Source: Clostridiales bacterium
Lineage (GTDB): Bacteria > Bacillota_A > Clostridia > Saccharofermentanales > Saccharofermentanaceae
DNA length: 11,930 nt
Assembly: GCA_017649745.1 (NCBI GenBank)
Contig: JAGCGE010000393.1
Span: forward strand, 1 to 11,930
Direction of reading: 5' to 3'
Part shown: in pieces, positions 6,322 to 11,845 of the stretch
Position numbering within the stretch: the stretch's first letter is position 1
Layout of the letters: each line of letters opens with the position of its first letter
Translations under genes and position numbers: made by a program
The notes under the pieces: generated by a model
The model's database searches: none
What the model saw: the letters and a program-made list of their open reading frames with translations, nothing else
What the model was told of the DNA's origin: nothing

Positions 6322-6757
6322 TCCGTCCGCCTCGCTTTCCGTTGTAGTTTTTCTGGGAACGCTGCTCATTTTGATTTCCCTGAAGCATTCCCATCATCTG
6401 GGCCATCATCGATTTCATCTCGTCGAACTCTGCTCTGGTAACAGCGTCTGTTGGCTGAGCCTGCTTGACAACTTCAACGATGTCAAACTCCCGCATCTCC
6501 GACGGGTTCGTCGGGTTATTCTTGAGATAGAGTTTCATTTCGTTCAGATTCACAAGATAGAGGTCTGTATTCACAGCTACGGGAAATTGCTGTGCGTTCT
6601 CTCTAGAAGACGCCGGAGCGATACTCATAACTCGTGATTGATTTACTGGGATCGTCGGCTGGGTATTCATCCAATTGCCGCCAGTGTTCATTTGTGGCGC
6701 GTAATTTACGAAGTTTCCAGTCTGTGTTTGCCAAGGCTGGTTGCCGTAATTAGGCAT
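6284..6757 (-). CDS. Asn/Gln/Pro-rich phage accessory protein
   Basis: From the ATG at 6757 the product is 157 residues; an in-frame ATG at 6835 would add 26 residues inside the previous gene. The shorter start is chosen because AAAGGAG lies 8 bases before it and MPNYGNQPWQTQ is the typical opening of this family in Firmicutes phages. The N-terminal half is Asn/Gln/Pro-rich and disordered, then comes an ordered core (SRVMSIAPASSRENAQQFPV, NTDLYLVNLNEMKLYLKN), then a short coiled coil (AVTRAEFDEMKSMMAQMMGML), then a basic Asn/Arg tail. The coiled coil suggests oligomerisation. It overlaps the upstream papain-like gene by 8 bases and the downstream one by 38. Function is not assigned; a virion accessory or assembly protein is likely. 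Confidence 0.8.
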   Translation of the reverse strand: MPNYGNQPWQTQTGNFVNYAPQMNTGGNWMNTQPTIPVNQSRVMSIAPASSRENAQQFPVAVNTDLYLVNLNEMKLYLKNNPTNPSEMREFDIVEVVKQAQPTDAVTRAEFDEMKSMMAQMMGMLQGNQNEQRSQKNYNGKRGGRNDRSDGNAADHG

Positions 6758-7139
6758 GGTCTGCGCTCCTTTCGAAATAGTAGATTGGGACTTCATCTCC
6801 TGAATCCCCGCTGTCGTAATAATCGCCGTCAACAACTGCTATCACGTGAGAATAGGTTTTCAGAAGATACCTGCCTTTTGGATGGTCATTTGCGAAATCC
6901 CTGACAGTGTAACAGAACGGACAGGTGTTCGGTAGGGGCATCACCCTAAAGCCGTTTGATCTTAGGTAATTACCCCAGACCCTGTCGTCGACCATCATCG
7001 ATTTGTCCGCAAAGCCCTGTATTGCAAGTTTCATGTATGTCGTTTCCCAGTCCATGTCCATTAGCTTAGAAATTGCTCTGATTGTGCAGTCTATCGTGTC
7101 GTAGCCTGCGGGGTTAGGATTGTAGTGGATGTAGGGCAT
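6750..7139 (-). CDS. Untagged papain-like Cys/His protein
   Basis: This 129-residue protein opens MPYIHYNPNP, then DTIDCTIRAISKLM with candidate nucleophile Cys18, WETTYMKLAIQG, VWGNYLRSNGF, a CPFC pair at 73-76, then GRYLLKTYSHVIAVVDGDYYDSGDSGDE with candidate His98 and Asp109. The Cys near the N-terminal helix and a His followed by a beta strand and Asp are the order of a small papain-like (C39-like) fold. I recognise this protein as frequent in gut phages, usually unannotated. Whether it cleaves peptides, deamidates, or is a non-enzymatic relative cannot be told. AGGTGA lies before the ATG. It carries no H-x-G-x-x-G-M-K-W-G tag, unlike the other two Cys/His proteins here. Confidence 0.82.
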   Translation of the reverse strand: MPYIHYNPNPAGYDTIDCTIRAISKLMDMDWETTYMKLAIQGFADKSMMVDDRVWGNYLRSNGFRVMPLPNTCPFCYTVRDFANDHPKGRYLLKTYSHVIAVVDGDYYDSGDSGDEVPIYYFERSADHA

Positions 7140-7165
7140 TTTAGGTCACCTGGTCGCTTCTTATA

Positions 7166-7729
7166 CTATTCCGGATAATACAGCTTTCCAGAACGCTGTA
7201 TCGCTTGGGCAAGAAGCTCATTCATTTTCATTCGGGATCCCGGCACGTTTAGGCCGAGAACTCGTTTCTTACCGTATTTACCCAATGTCTTATCGACAAA
7301 CGGTTTTATTTCGTCTCGTACCTGCTGAGCCCAGTACATCTCTTCGTTTGAAGACTGCTTCCATTTTTCCCAAACGGCATCAGCTTCTTTCGTACGTTCC
7401 TGATTCATGAGTTGCTGATATTCAGAATCGTATTCGTCGTTTCGCCTAGCAGCGTCTTCCCATGCGGCATGCTTTTTCTTGTAACTTTCGGATTCTTTAA
7501 ATTGTTTTACAATGTCCGTATCGCGCAGTCCTTCAAAGCCGCCGCCCATTCTAAAAGTGGGGCCTTTTACAGCTTTCTTCAACGTCTTGTAAGCGGCTTT
7601 CTGCTGATCGCCTGTGTATTTGCCGTCTCCGGTGTAGCCTTTTGGATATGGCTGAAACCGTCTTACGCCCCACTTCATGCCCATTATGCCATAGTGTGCG
7701 AGGAAGTTGTCTTTGCAGTACTCGTTCAA
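7166..7729 (-). CDS. Tagged helical protein, paralogue of the 8853-8125 product
   Basis: The start chosen is TTG at 7729, giving 187 residues; GGGGAGGT ends 8 bases upstream, and the TTG overlaps the TGA of the connector gene as TTGA. An ATG at 7792 would add 21 Arg-rich residues read from inside the connector gene and is unlikely. The product has a subclass A tag (leader LNEYCKDNFLAHYG, then MGMKWGVRRFQPYPKGYTG), a Lys/Gly linker, a charged helical middle, and an end with LGKYGKKRVLGLN followed by MNELLAQAI. That end resembles IGEYGDKNVMGLS in the 8853-8125 product, so the two share both tag and C-terminal motif. No catalytic residues are recognised. A virion-associated role near the connector is inferred. 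Confidence 0.8.
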   Translation of the reverse strand: MNEYCKDNFLAHYGIMGMKWGVRRFQPYPKGYTGDGKYTGDQQKAAYKTLKKAVKGPTFRMGGGFEGLRDTDIVKQFKESESYKKKHAAWEDAARRNDEYDSEYQQLMNQERTKEADAVWEKWKQSSNEEMYWAQQVRDEIKPFVDKTLGKYGKKRVLGLNVPGSRMKMNELLAQAIQRSGKLYYPE

Positions 7730-8094
7730 CCTTGAACACCTCCCCAATCGCAGTCTGCAAGCTTCGGATCTGCGTCTACGAAGAGAAGCCACTCGAGTTC
7801 TCGGAGGGTTTCCTTGAACGCTTCGTTAGCTGCTCCGGACTGTGGAGGATCAAAGATGAGTCTCACCCGCAGATAAACATAGGTTTTCGCTTGCTGGAAT
7901 TTTGAAGTGTCGACAAGAAAGTCGTCCCATGTGGCGCTTTTGTCGACAATGAAGAAGTTCGGAACACCAACACCGACTTGGTAGAGTCTTGTCAGAAAGG
8001 TGTTGATGTGAATGATGATGTCGGGATCATATGCTTCATACTCTTCGGGAATCCCGAGGAGCTTTTTAATCGATGTTAGAATGCTTTCGTTCAT
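7726..8094 (-). CDS. Phage head-tail connector (gp6-like)
   Basis: This 122-residue protein fits the small helical head-tail connector group: it starts ESILTSIKKLLGIPEEYEAYDPDII, then a helix (INTFLTRLYQVGVG), a short WDDFLVD segment, then TYVYLRVRLIFDPPQSGAANEAF and an ELEWLL helix. The pairing of LLGI..D.DII with Y..LRVRL.FDPP is what I use to recognise it in Firmicutes phages. Such connectors sit beneath the portal in the neck and close the filled head. GGAGG lies 10 bases before the ATG at 8094. Its presence places this window in the head-to-tail part of the late region, although three tagged genes surround it. Its stop overlaps the next gene's TTG. Confidence 0.78.
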   Translation of the reverse strand: MNESILTSIKKLLGIPEEYEAYDPDIIIHINTFLTRLYQVGVGVPNFFIVDKSATWDDFLVDTSKFQQAKTYVYLRVRLIFDPPQSGAANEAFKETLRELEWLLFVDADPKLADCDWGGVQG

Positions 8095-8124
8095 TTGGGA
8101 TTCACCTCCGAAATTCTATGTTTT

Positions 8125-8853
8125 TCACACCCTTGGCCGCCCAAGCATTTCGTCTTGTGTAAACATCCACATTGTATTCGGCTTGGTAAGGGCGTACGTT
8201 ACCAATTCTTTGTATGTTACGTTCTTGTCGTCAGACAAGCCCATCACGTTCTTATCTCCGTATTCGCCTATGATTTCATCTGCGATCTTGGAGCATTGTT
8301 CCTTGTACTCTTTGATCGCTGCGGCTCGCTGTTTCCTAAGTTCTTTTACTTTTGTATTATTCTTACCGACTTCTTTTTCTGCTTTTTCAAGAAAGTCTTC
8401 GTTGTACAAAAACGAGTCTATAATTCTGTCTTTTTCTTTTTCAGAAAGGCTGTCAAAGTTCTTATCCTGCGATCTAGCGGCTTTGACCGCTCTGTCGGAT
8501 GCCAACTTATAAGCTTTTTGGCGTATGTCAGACTTCATTTCTTGCTCGAATTCTATTTCGATATCGAGATCTTTGGCTTTTTTCGCGATGTCGCTCAGTT
8601 CTTTCGACCGTTCCTGTACGGTCTTAGACTTGTTATAATAATCTGTGGCTCTACTATAAACTGAACGGTAACCGAGTTTTCCTCCGGTTCGTCTCGCTAG
8701 CTTGTACTCTTTCTTCTGTTGTTTACCAACGAACTTTCCAGTCTTTTTGGGATCGTATCCGCCTTCACCGTATGGCTGGTAACGTCTGATACCCCAGTGC
8801 ATACCTTGAACACCGTAATGGGCGAGGAAGTTATCTTTTGTGAAGTTATTCAT
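8125..8853 (-). CDS. Tagged helical Lys/Glu-rich protein
   Basis: This 242-residue protein begins at the ATG at 8853, 7 bases after the stop of the preceding gene, with AAAGGG upstream; an ATG at 8913 would add 20 residues from inside that gene. Residues 1-28 form a subclass A tag with the leader MNNFTKDNFLAHYG and GMHWGIRRYQPY, nearly identical in DNA to the preceding gene. The rest is a long charged helical region (about 78-190), rich in Lys, Glu and Asp, then IGEYGDKNVMGLS near 196-208 and a final YKELVTYAL helix. The end resembles that of the 7729-7166 product. No catalytic motif is recognised. Inferred to be a virion-associated protein. Confidence 0.82.
   Translation of the reverse strand: MNNFTKDNFLAHYGVQGMHWGIRRYQPYGEGGYDPKKTGKFVGKQQKKEYKLARRTGGKLGYRSVYSRATDYYNKSKTVQERSKELSDIAKKAKDLDIEIEFEQEMKSDIRQKAYKLASDRAVKAARSQDKNFDSLSEKEKDRIIDSFLYNEDFLEKAEKEVGKNNTKVKELRKQRAAAIKEYKEQCSKIADEIIGEYGDKNVMGLSDDKNVTYKELVTYALTKPNTMWMFTQDEMLGRPRV
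8792..8853 (-). repeat. Tag repeat A, copy 1
   Basis: Bases 8801-8853 match 9921-9973 at 52 of 53 positions (difference at 8818 against 9938), covering the first eighteen codons (MNNFTKDNFLAHYGVQGM). Bases 8792-8830 match 11426-11464 at all 39 positions. The identity includes silent positions, which argues for recent copying rather than protein-level conservation alone. Confidence 0.9.
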
Positions 8854-8860
8854 TCGGCGA

Positions 8861-9973
8861 TCACCCTTTCGTCTTGCGTTTTGCGGTTGTGAGTCGTGCA
8901 AGCTGCTCAGCACTTAGCTCTTTTCCTTTGCTAGATTCTGCATCCTTCTTTGATTTGAGCATTGCGTCAATTGCATAATCTGGAAGGTTTGGGTACTGTT
9001 TTTTCAGCTTCTCACGGCTACTCTGCAACGCTCCGCTCTTTATGTTGGATCCTCTCGTGCTCTTCCCGCTGTTATCCTGTGAACGATAGATGGCGTCGAC
9101 AGCATACCCAGGGAGATTCGAGTACTTCTTCTTAAGGGCCTCTCTATTCAGGCCTTCGCCTCTGCGCTTAACCCCACTAGAACCTGAGGTCGAAACAGTT
9201 TTCTTTCGGTTTTTTCCTTCAAGCTTGTTTTTACTAGGCTCACCTACATTCTGGTTATTTATATACTCGAGCCTTAATTGCTCGCCAACTTCTTTTGCAA
9301 CTGAATTCTTAAAGCTCTTGTCTTCTTTTAGGACTTTCATTGCCATCGGGTTCTCATTGAAAAGATGGGCGAGATCCCGATAAATCCGTTCGACAAGCCT
9401 AGCAGATCCAGAAAGAAATTCACTCTCTGTGTGTTTTACTCCATCGTATAGCCACGAGTATAGCGGAGTTTTCATGTACTCTTTAAATAACGCGTGCACT
9501 GCCACAGTCATGTTGTGTTTTGCTTCATTCTTACGCGCTTCTTCTATATCTTCTTTACTGTAGCCCTCTTCCGCCATCATTTCTTCCAGTTCTTCTTGGC
9601 TCAAACCGTAAGTGTCCATTGTATCTTGGACATAGTCGGCCCACAGTAATCCAGAGCCATTGGACGTGTCCCATGGTTGACCGGTATTCTGTGGACCGAG
9701 CTTTGCGTACACGTTGTTCTGTGCCTGCACGATCCACGAGTCGTCGATACCAAGTATCGGATCGTTCTTACCCGTTGGCCTACGCTTCGGCACATTAGTA
9801 GGGACGCCTCTTGTGATCTGGAAAGACGACTTACTACGAGACCGCGTTTTATCACCAAGGAATTTTCCGCTACCGTGATAGCCCTTTGGGTATGGCTGAT
9901 AGTTTCTGACACCCCACTTCATACCTTGAACACCGTAGTGGGCGAGGAAGTTATCTTTTGTGAAGTTATTCAT
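8861..9973 (-). CDS. Tagged protein with duplicated C-terminal helical motif
   Basis: This 370-residue protein starts with a subclass A tag (leader MNNFTKDNFLAHYG, then VQGMKWGVRNYQPYPKGYHG, residues 1-34). A basic linker follows, then an acidic helical region (about 115-150, SQEELEEMMAEEGYSKEDIEEA), a mixed helical core (155-240, with LYSWLYDGVKHTESEFL), a basic Ser/Lys linker, and two copies of a helical motif: REALKKKYSNLPGYAVDAI (277-295) and REKLKKQYPNLPDYAIDAM (320-338). The motif looks like a small helix-turn-helix interaction unit. ATG at 9973 overlaps the stop of the upstream gene as ATGA. No enzyme motif is recognised. It may bind another virion part or DNA through the repeats. Confidence 0.83.
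   Translation of the reverse strand: MNNFTKDNFLAHYGVQGMKWGVRNYQPYPKGYHGSGKFLGDKTRSRSKSSFQITRGVPTNVPKRRPTGKNDPILGIDDSWIVQAQNNVYAKLGPQNTGQPWDTSNGSGLLWADYVQDTMDTYGLSQEELEEMMAEEGYSKEDIEEARKNEAKHNMTVAVHALFKEYMKTPLYSWLYDGVKHTESEFLSGSARLVERIYRDLAHLFNENPMAMKVLKEDKSFKNSVAKEVGEQLRLEYINNQNVGEPSKNKLEGKNRKKTVSTSGSSGVKRRGEGLNREALKKKYSNLPGYAVDAIYRSQDNSGKSTRGSNIKSGALQSSREKLKKQYPNLPDYAIDAMLKSKKDAESSKGKELSAEQLARLTTAKRKTKG
9921..9973 (-). repeat. Tag repeat A, copy 2
   Basis: Matches 8801-8853 at 52 of 53 positions. The two copies are 1120 bases apart and in direct orientation, so unequal recombination between them would remove or duplicate one gene body. Confidence 0.9.
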
Positions 9974-10224
9974 GTCGTTTCACCGCCTTGAACAGTTTCC
10001 GGCATTGTGAGGCCTTCACGTCGAACGTAACCGAGGCCATAAACCGGGTGTTGGACTTTGTAGTATTCCTTGTCACCTTGAACACCGCCATAAACGATAG
10101 TATTACCGGTAACGTATACTACCTCGTTTCGCTTTAGATAGCGTTTAGGTGTATCGCAGACATCAATCAGGCTTTCCCAGAAAGCTAGATTTGCTGTTGC
10201 GACTTTTGCTTTGGTATTAGCCAT
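9970..10224 (-). CDS. Small SH3-like phage protein
   Basis: This 84-residue protein has the alternating hydrophobic pattern of a small beta barrel: VDCDTPKRYL-like region, then NEVVYVTGN, then YYKVQHPVYGLGYVRREGLT. In Firmicutes phages small SH3-like proteins of this type often follow the HNH gene, which is where this one sits. AAAGGAC lies 7 bases before the ATG at 10224, and its stop overlaps the next start as ATGA. The role is unassigned; a virion decoration or neck-associated function is possible. The SH3-like reading is based on pattern only. Confidence 0.75.
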   Translation of the reverse strand: MANTKAKVATANLAFWESLIDVCDTPKRYLKRNEVVYVTGNTIVYGGVQGDKEYYKVQHPVYGLGYVRREGLTMPETVQGGETT

Positions 10225-10246
10225 TGTCGATGTCCTTTCTCTTCAT

Positions 10247-10462
10247 TCAGTCGACCTTGAACAACTCTTTTACAAACTTGGCTCCTATTTCAGCCAGGTC
10301 TGACTCGTGTTGCAAGGACTTTTTCTTCTTTGGAGGCTCTTCGTAACCGGAGAGTCTTATAGCAAGCGCTTGACGTTCGGCTTTTTCCTTTGCGTCCTTG
10401 CCGTAATACTTTTTACCGGTTTGGCCGTATTGGTAGCCACCTTGAATCTTGTGAACTGGCAT
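10247..10462 (-). CDS. Small basic Gly/Lys-rich phage protein
   Basis: This 71-residue protein starts at ATG 10462, two bases after the HNH stop, with GGGAGGT inside the end of the HNH gene; an ATG at 10480 would place the site inside the coding region and is unlikely. The sequence KIQGGYQYGQTGKKYYG followed by AKEKAERQALAIRLSGY is a small conserved phage protein I recognise next to HNH or packaging genes, with no certain function. The rest is Pro/Lys-rich, then a helical end. Its high Lys content would allow nucleic acid binding, but that is composition only. Confidence 0.75.
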   Translation of the reverse strand: MPVHKIQGGYQYGQTGKKYYGKDAKEKAERQALAIRLSGYEEPPKKKKSLQHESDLAEIGAKFVKELFKVD

Positions 10463-10464
10463 AA

Positions 10465-10878
10465 TTACCTCCCAGGGCAAGTATCGTTTGGTGCTCGGAG
10501 GATAGGCTCGCCCGGTAATAGGGATGCATCTCCGAAATGGATTGCTTGATGGGTGTTCTCAGAGACGCAAATGAGATTGTCCATGTCGAACAGAGCTTCC
10601 CCACCGTTTTCGATGTCTTCTGGTGTTATCGGATTGATATGATGAATGATTACTCGTCCACCGATTGGGTAACCTTGAACACCCATATCGCATCCTTCGT
10701 CTCTCGCGATCACCTTGAACCGTATTTGGCGCCATTCAGCTGACTGGTAGAAGCCCTGATTCATGTACCTGTCGAATCCAAATGTCGCTTCGCCTACGGT
10801 GTTTGTGAGCTTCAAATATTCGTATCGCTCCTCGATTGTTGGGAGGAGGATCAGGTTTCTGTAGGATTTTAGGAACAT
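10465..10878 (-). CDS. HNH-type phage protein
   Basis: This 137-residue protein carries an HNH-like layout: VIIHHINPI with His79 and His80, then DNLICVSENTHQAIHFGD with Asn101, His110 and His114. Cys63 in EGCDMG and the C-terminal NDTCPGR are typical of this phage subfamily, whose members open with a RNLILLPTIEERYEYLKL segment and sit in late or packaging regions. HNH proteins in phages cut DNA, and some are needed with terminase for packaging; which applies here is not shown. Free-standing homing endonucleases are usually inserted elsewhere and look different, so a conserved phage role is more likely. AAGGTGATCC precedes the ATG at 10878, and the gap to the upstream stop is 6 bases. Confidence 0.85.
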   Translation of the reverse strand: MFLKSYRNLILLPTIEERYEYLKLTNTVGEATFGFDRYMNQGFYQSAEWRQIRFKVIARDEGCDMGVQGYPIGGRVIIHHINPITPEDIENGGEALFDMDNLICVSENTHQAIHFGDASLLPGEPILRAPNDTCPGR

Positions 10879-10884
10879 TTTGGA

Positions 10885-11499
10885 TCACCTTGAATTCTTT
10901 AGGCATTCGTTTACAAGCTCTTGTAAGTTTTCGCCTTCACTATGGTTTTCCGGTATAAAGGCAGCAACGGCTATAGCAGAGTACTTTTTTCGTCCTGCAT
11001 CCTGTTCGTGTTTATGTTTATTCATTACATCGTCCATCATTTCTTTTTCGCTATTGTATCGATGTACTCCTTTTTGGGTTCCCCATGCGTTTTCAAGCCA
11101 TACTGTTTTTCCATCTTTTGGATCTTTGTAATGCACGAACGAATGCGTTTGCCCTCCCTGACCGGTCTTAGGATCGTACTCTATGAAAAAGGTAGCCTTT
11201 GGCTTCAATCCTGCTCTCTTTAGTTCTTCATACTCGTACATTACTTGCGAGTGACAATCTCCTTTTTTACTTTTGGAAACTGCGTCGTGACCTTTTAGGC
11301 CATTGAAATCCTGGTATTTTATGGTATTCCGCATTTTGCTAAACAACTTTTCGCCCGGGTCTGCGTTTCCAGTGTACTTTCCTTTACCGTGGTAGCCCTT
11401 CGGATACGGCTGATAGCGACGGACGCCCCAGTGCATACCTTGAACACCGTAATGGGCGAGGAAGGCTTCTTTTACAAGTTTATTCTTCGTATCCGTCAT
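10885..11499 (-). CDS. Tagged Cys/His hydrolase-like (papain or transglutaminase-like) protein
   Basis: The start is ATG 11499, 9 bases after AGGAGG; the ATG at 11562 lies inside the upstream gene. The 204-residue product has a subclass A tag (residues 8-41, FLAHYGVQGMHWGVRRYQPY and PKGYHGKGKYTG), a short linker, then a compact catalytic-looking region: KKGDCHSQVMYEYEELKRAG with candidate nucleophile Cys82, QTHSFVHYKD with candidate His119, and VWLENAWG with Glu136 and Asn137. Cys-His-acid in this order with intervening strands fits a papain or transglutaminase-like fold. A helical end follows. It overlaps the upstream gene by 20 bases. As with the papain-fold toxin-like protein at 5280-4129, the combination of tag and Cys hydrolase suggests an effector or a virion maturation enzyme; substrate is unknown. 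Confidence 0.82.
   Translation of the reverse strand: MTDTKNKLVKEAFLAHYGVQGMHWGVRRYQPYPKGYHGKGKYTGNADPGEKLFSKMRNTIKYQDFNGLKGHDAVSKSKKGDCHSQVMYEYEELKRAGLKPKATFFIEYDPKTGQGGQTHSFVHYKDPKDGKTVWLENAWGTQKGVHRYNSEKEMMDDVMNKHKHEQDAGRKKYSAIAVAAFIPENHSEGENLQELVNECLKNSR
11426..11464 (-). repeat. Tag repeat A, copy 3
   Basis: All 39 bases match 8792-8830, covering the AHYGVQGMHWG part of the tag. The first codons of this gene differ from the other two copies, so the match begins inside the tag. Confidence 0.88.
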
Positions 11500-11845
11500 C
11501 GTCGTAATCCTCCTCTGACCCTTCGCCACCATACATTCGAAAGGCTTTGATTGCCTCTGCATATAGCTTCTCTGTCTTTTCGACAGTTTTAATCGCCTCT
11601 GTCTTGGCGAGGAGGAGCTCGTTCTTTGCTTCCATCATTTCTCGCTCAAGTCTGTCTCTCTGGCTACCGAGTCTGAGCCAGTAGGTTACCTCCTGTGCAG
11701 AAGCTGTGCCATTTCGAATGCGCTCTTCGGCGAGGTCCATTGCAAGGGAGATGATCCTGGTCTCTCGAGCCTCTTGTGTGAGCGGAGGCGACTCTTGCTT
11801 AAACGTTTCTCCCGTCTCAAGCGGCTGCTTCTTTCTTCTTGGCAC
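11480..11845 (-). CDS. Coiled-coil packaging-region protein, possible small terminase-like
   Basis: The 121-residue product starts with GTG at 11845, 8 bases after AGGAGG; an ATG two bases into the spacer is out of frame. It has a basic opening (PRRKKQ), a helical segment with TQEARETRIISLAMDLAEERIRNGTASAQEVTYWLRLGS, then a strong coiled coil (RLEREMMEAKNELLLAKTEAIKTVEKTEKLYAEAIKAF), then a very acidic tail (GSEEDYDDDGYEE). I recognise this pattern as a common small protein of Firmicutes phages, usually near HNH or terminase genes. A basic head, an oligomerising coil and an acidic tail would fit a small terminase-like DNA-binding subunit, but I cannot confirm a DNA-binding fold. Its stop overlaps the next gene. 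Confidence 0.8.
   Translation of the reverse strand: MPRRKKQPLETGETFKQESPPLTQEARETRIISLAMDLAEERIRNGTASAQEVTYWLRLGSQRDRLEREMMEAKNELLLAKTEAIKTVEKTEKLYAEAIKAFRMYGGEGSEEDYDDDGYEE

Noticed and set aside
7730..7792. Upstream ATG at 7792 as the start of the 7729-7166 gene
   Set aside because: It would add 21 Arg-rich residues read from within the connector gene; the TTG at 7729 has GGGGAGGT in place and aligns with the leader of the other tagged proteins.
8095..8664. Plus-strand open frame of 189 codons opposite the 8853-8125 gene
   Set aside because: It is Phe/Leu-rich because it is the reverse of a Lys/Glu-rich gene. The minus-strand gene has the tag, the start site and the operon context.
10465..10878. 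HNH gene as a homing endonuclease intruder
   Set aside because: It has the full-length phage subfamily pattern and tight operon spacing on both sides, with no sign of an intron or of a split neighbouring gene.
8792..11464. Repeats A as a CRISPR array
   Set aside because: The three copies are coding, over 1 kb apart, and lie at the starts of genes; there are no spacers.
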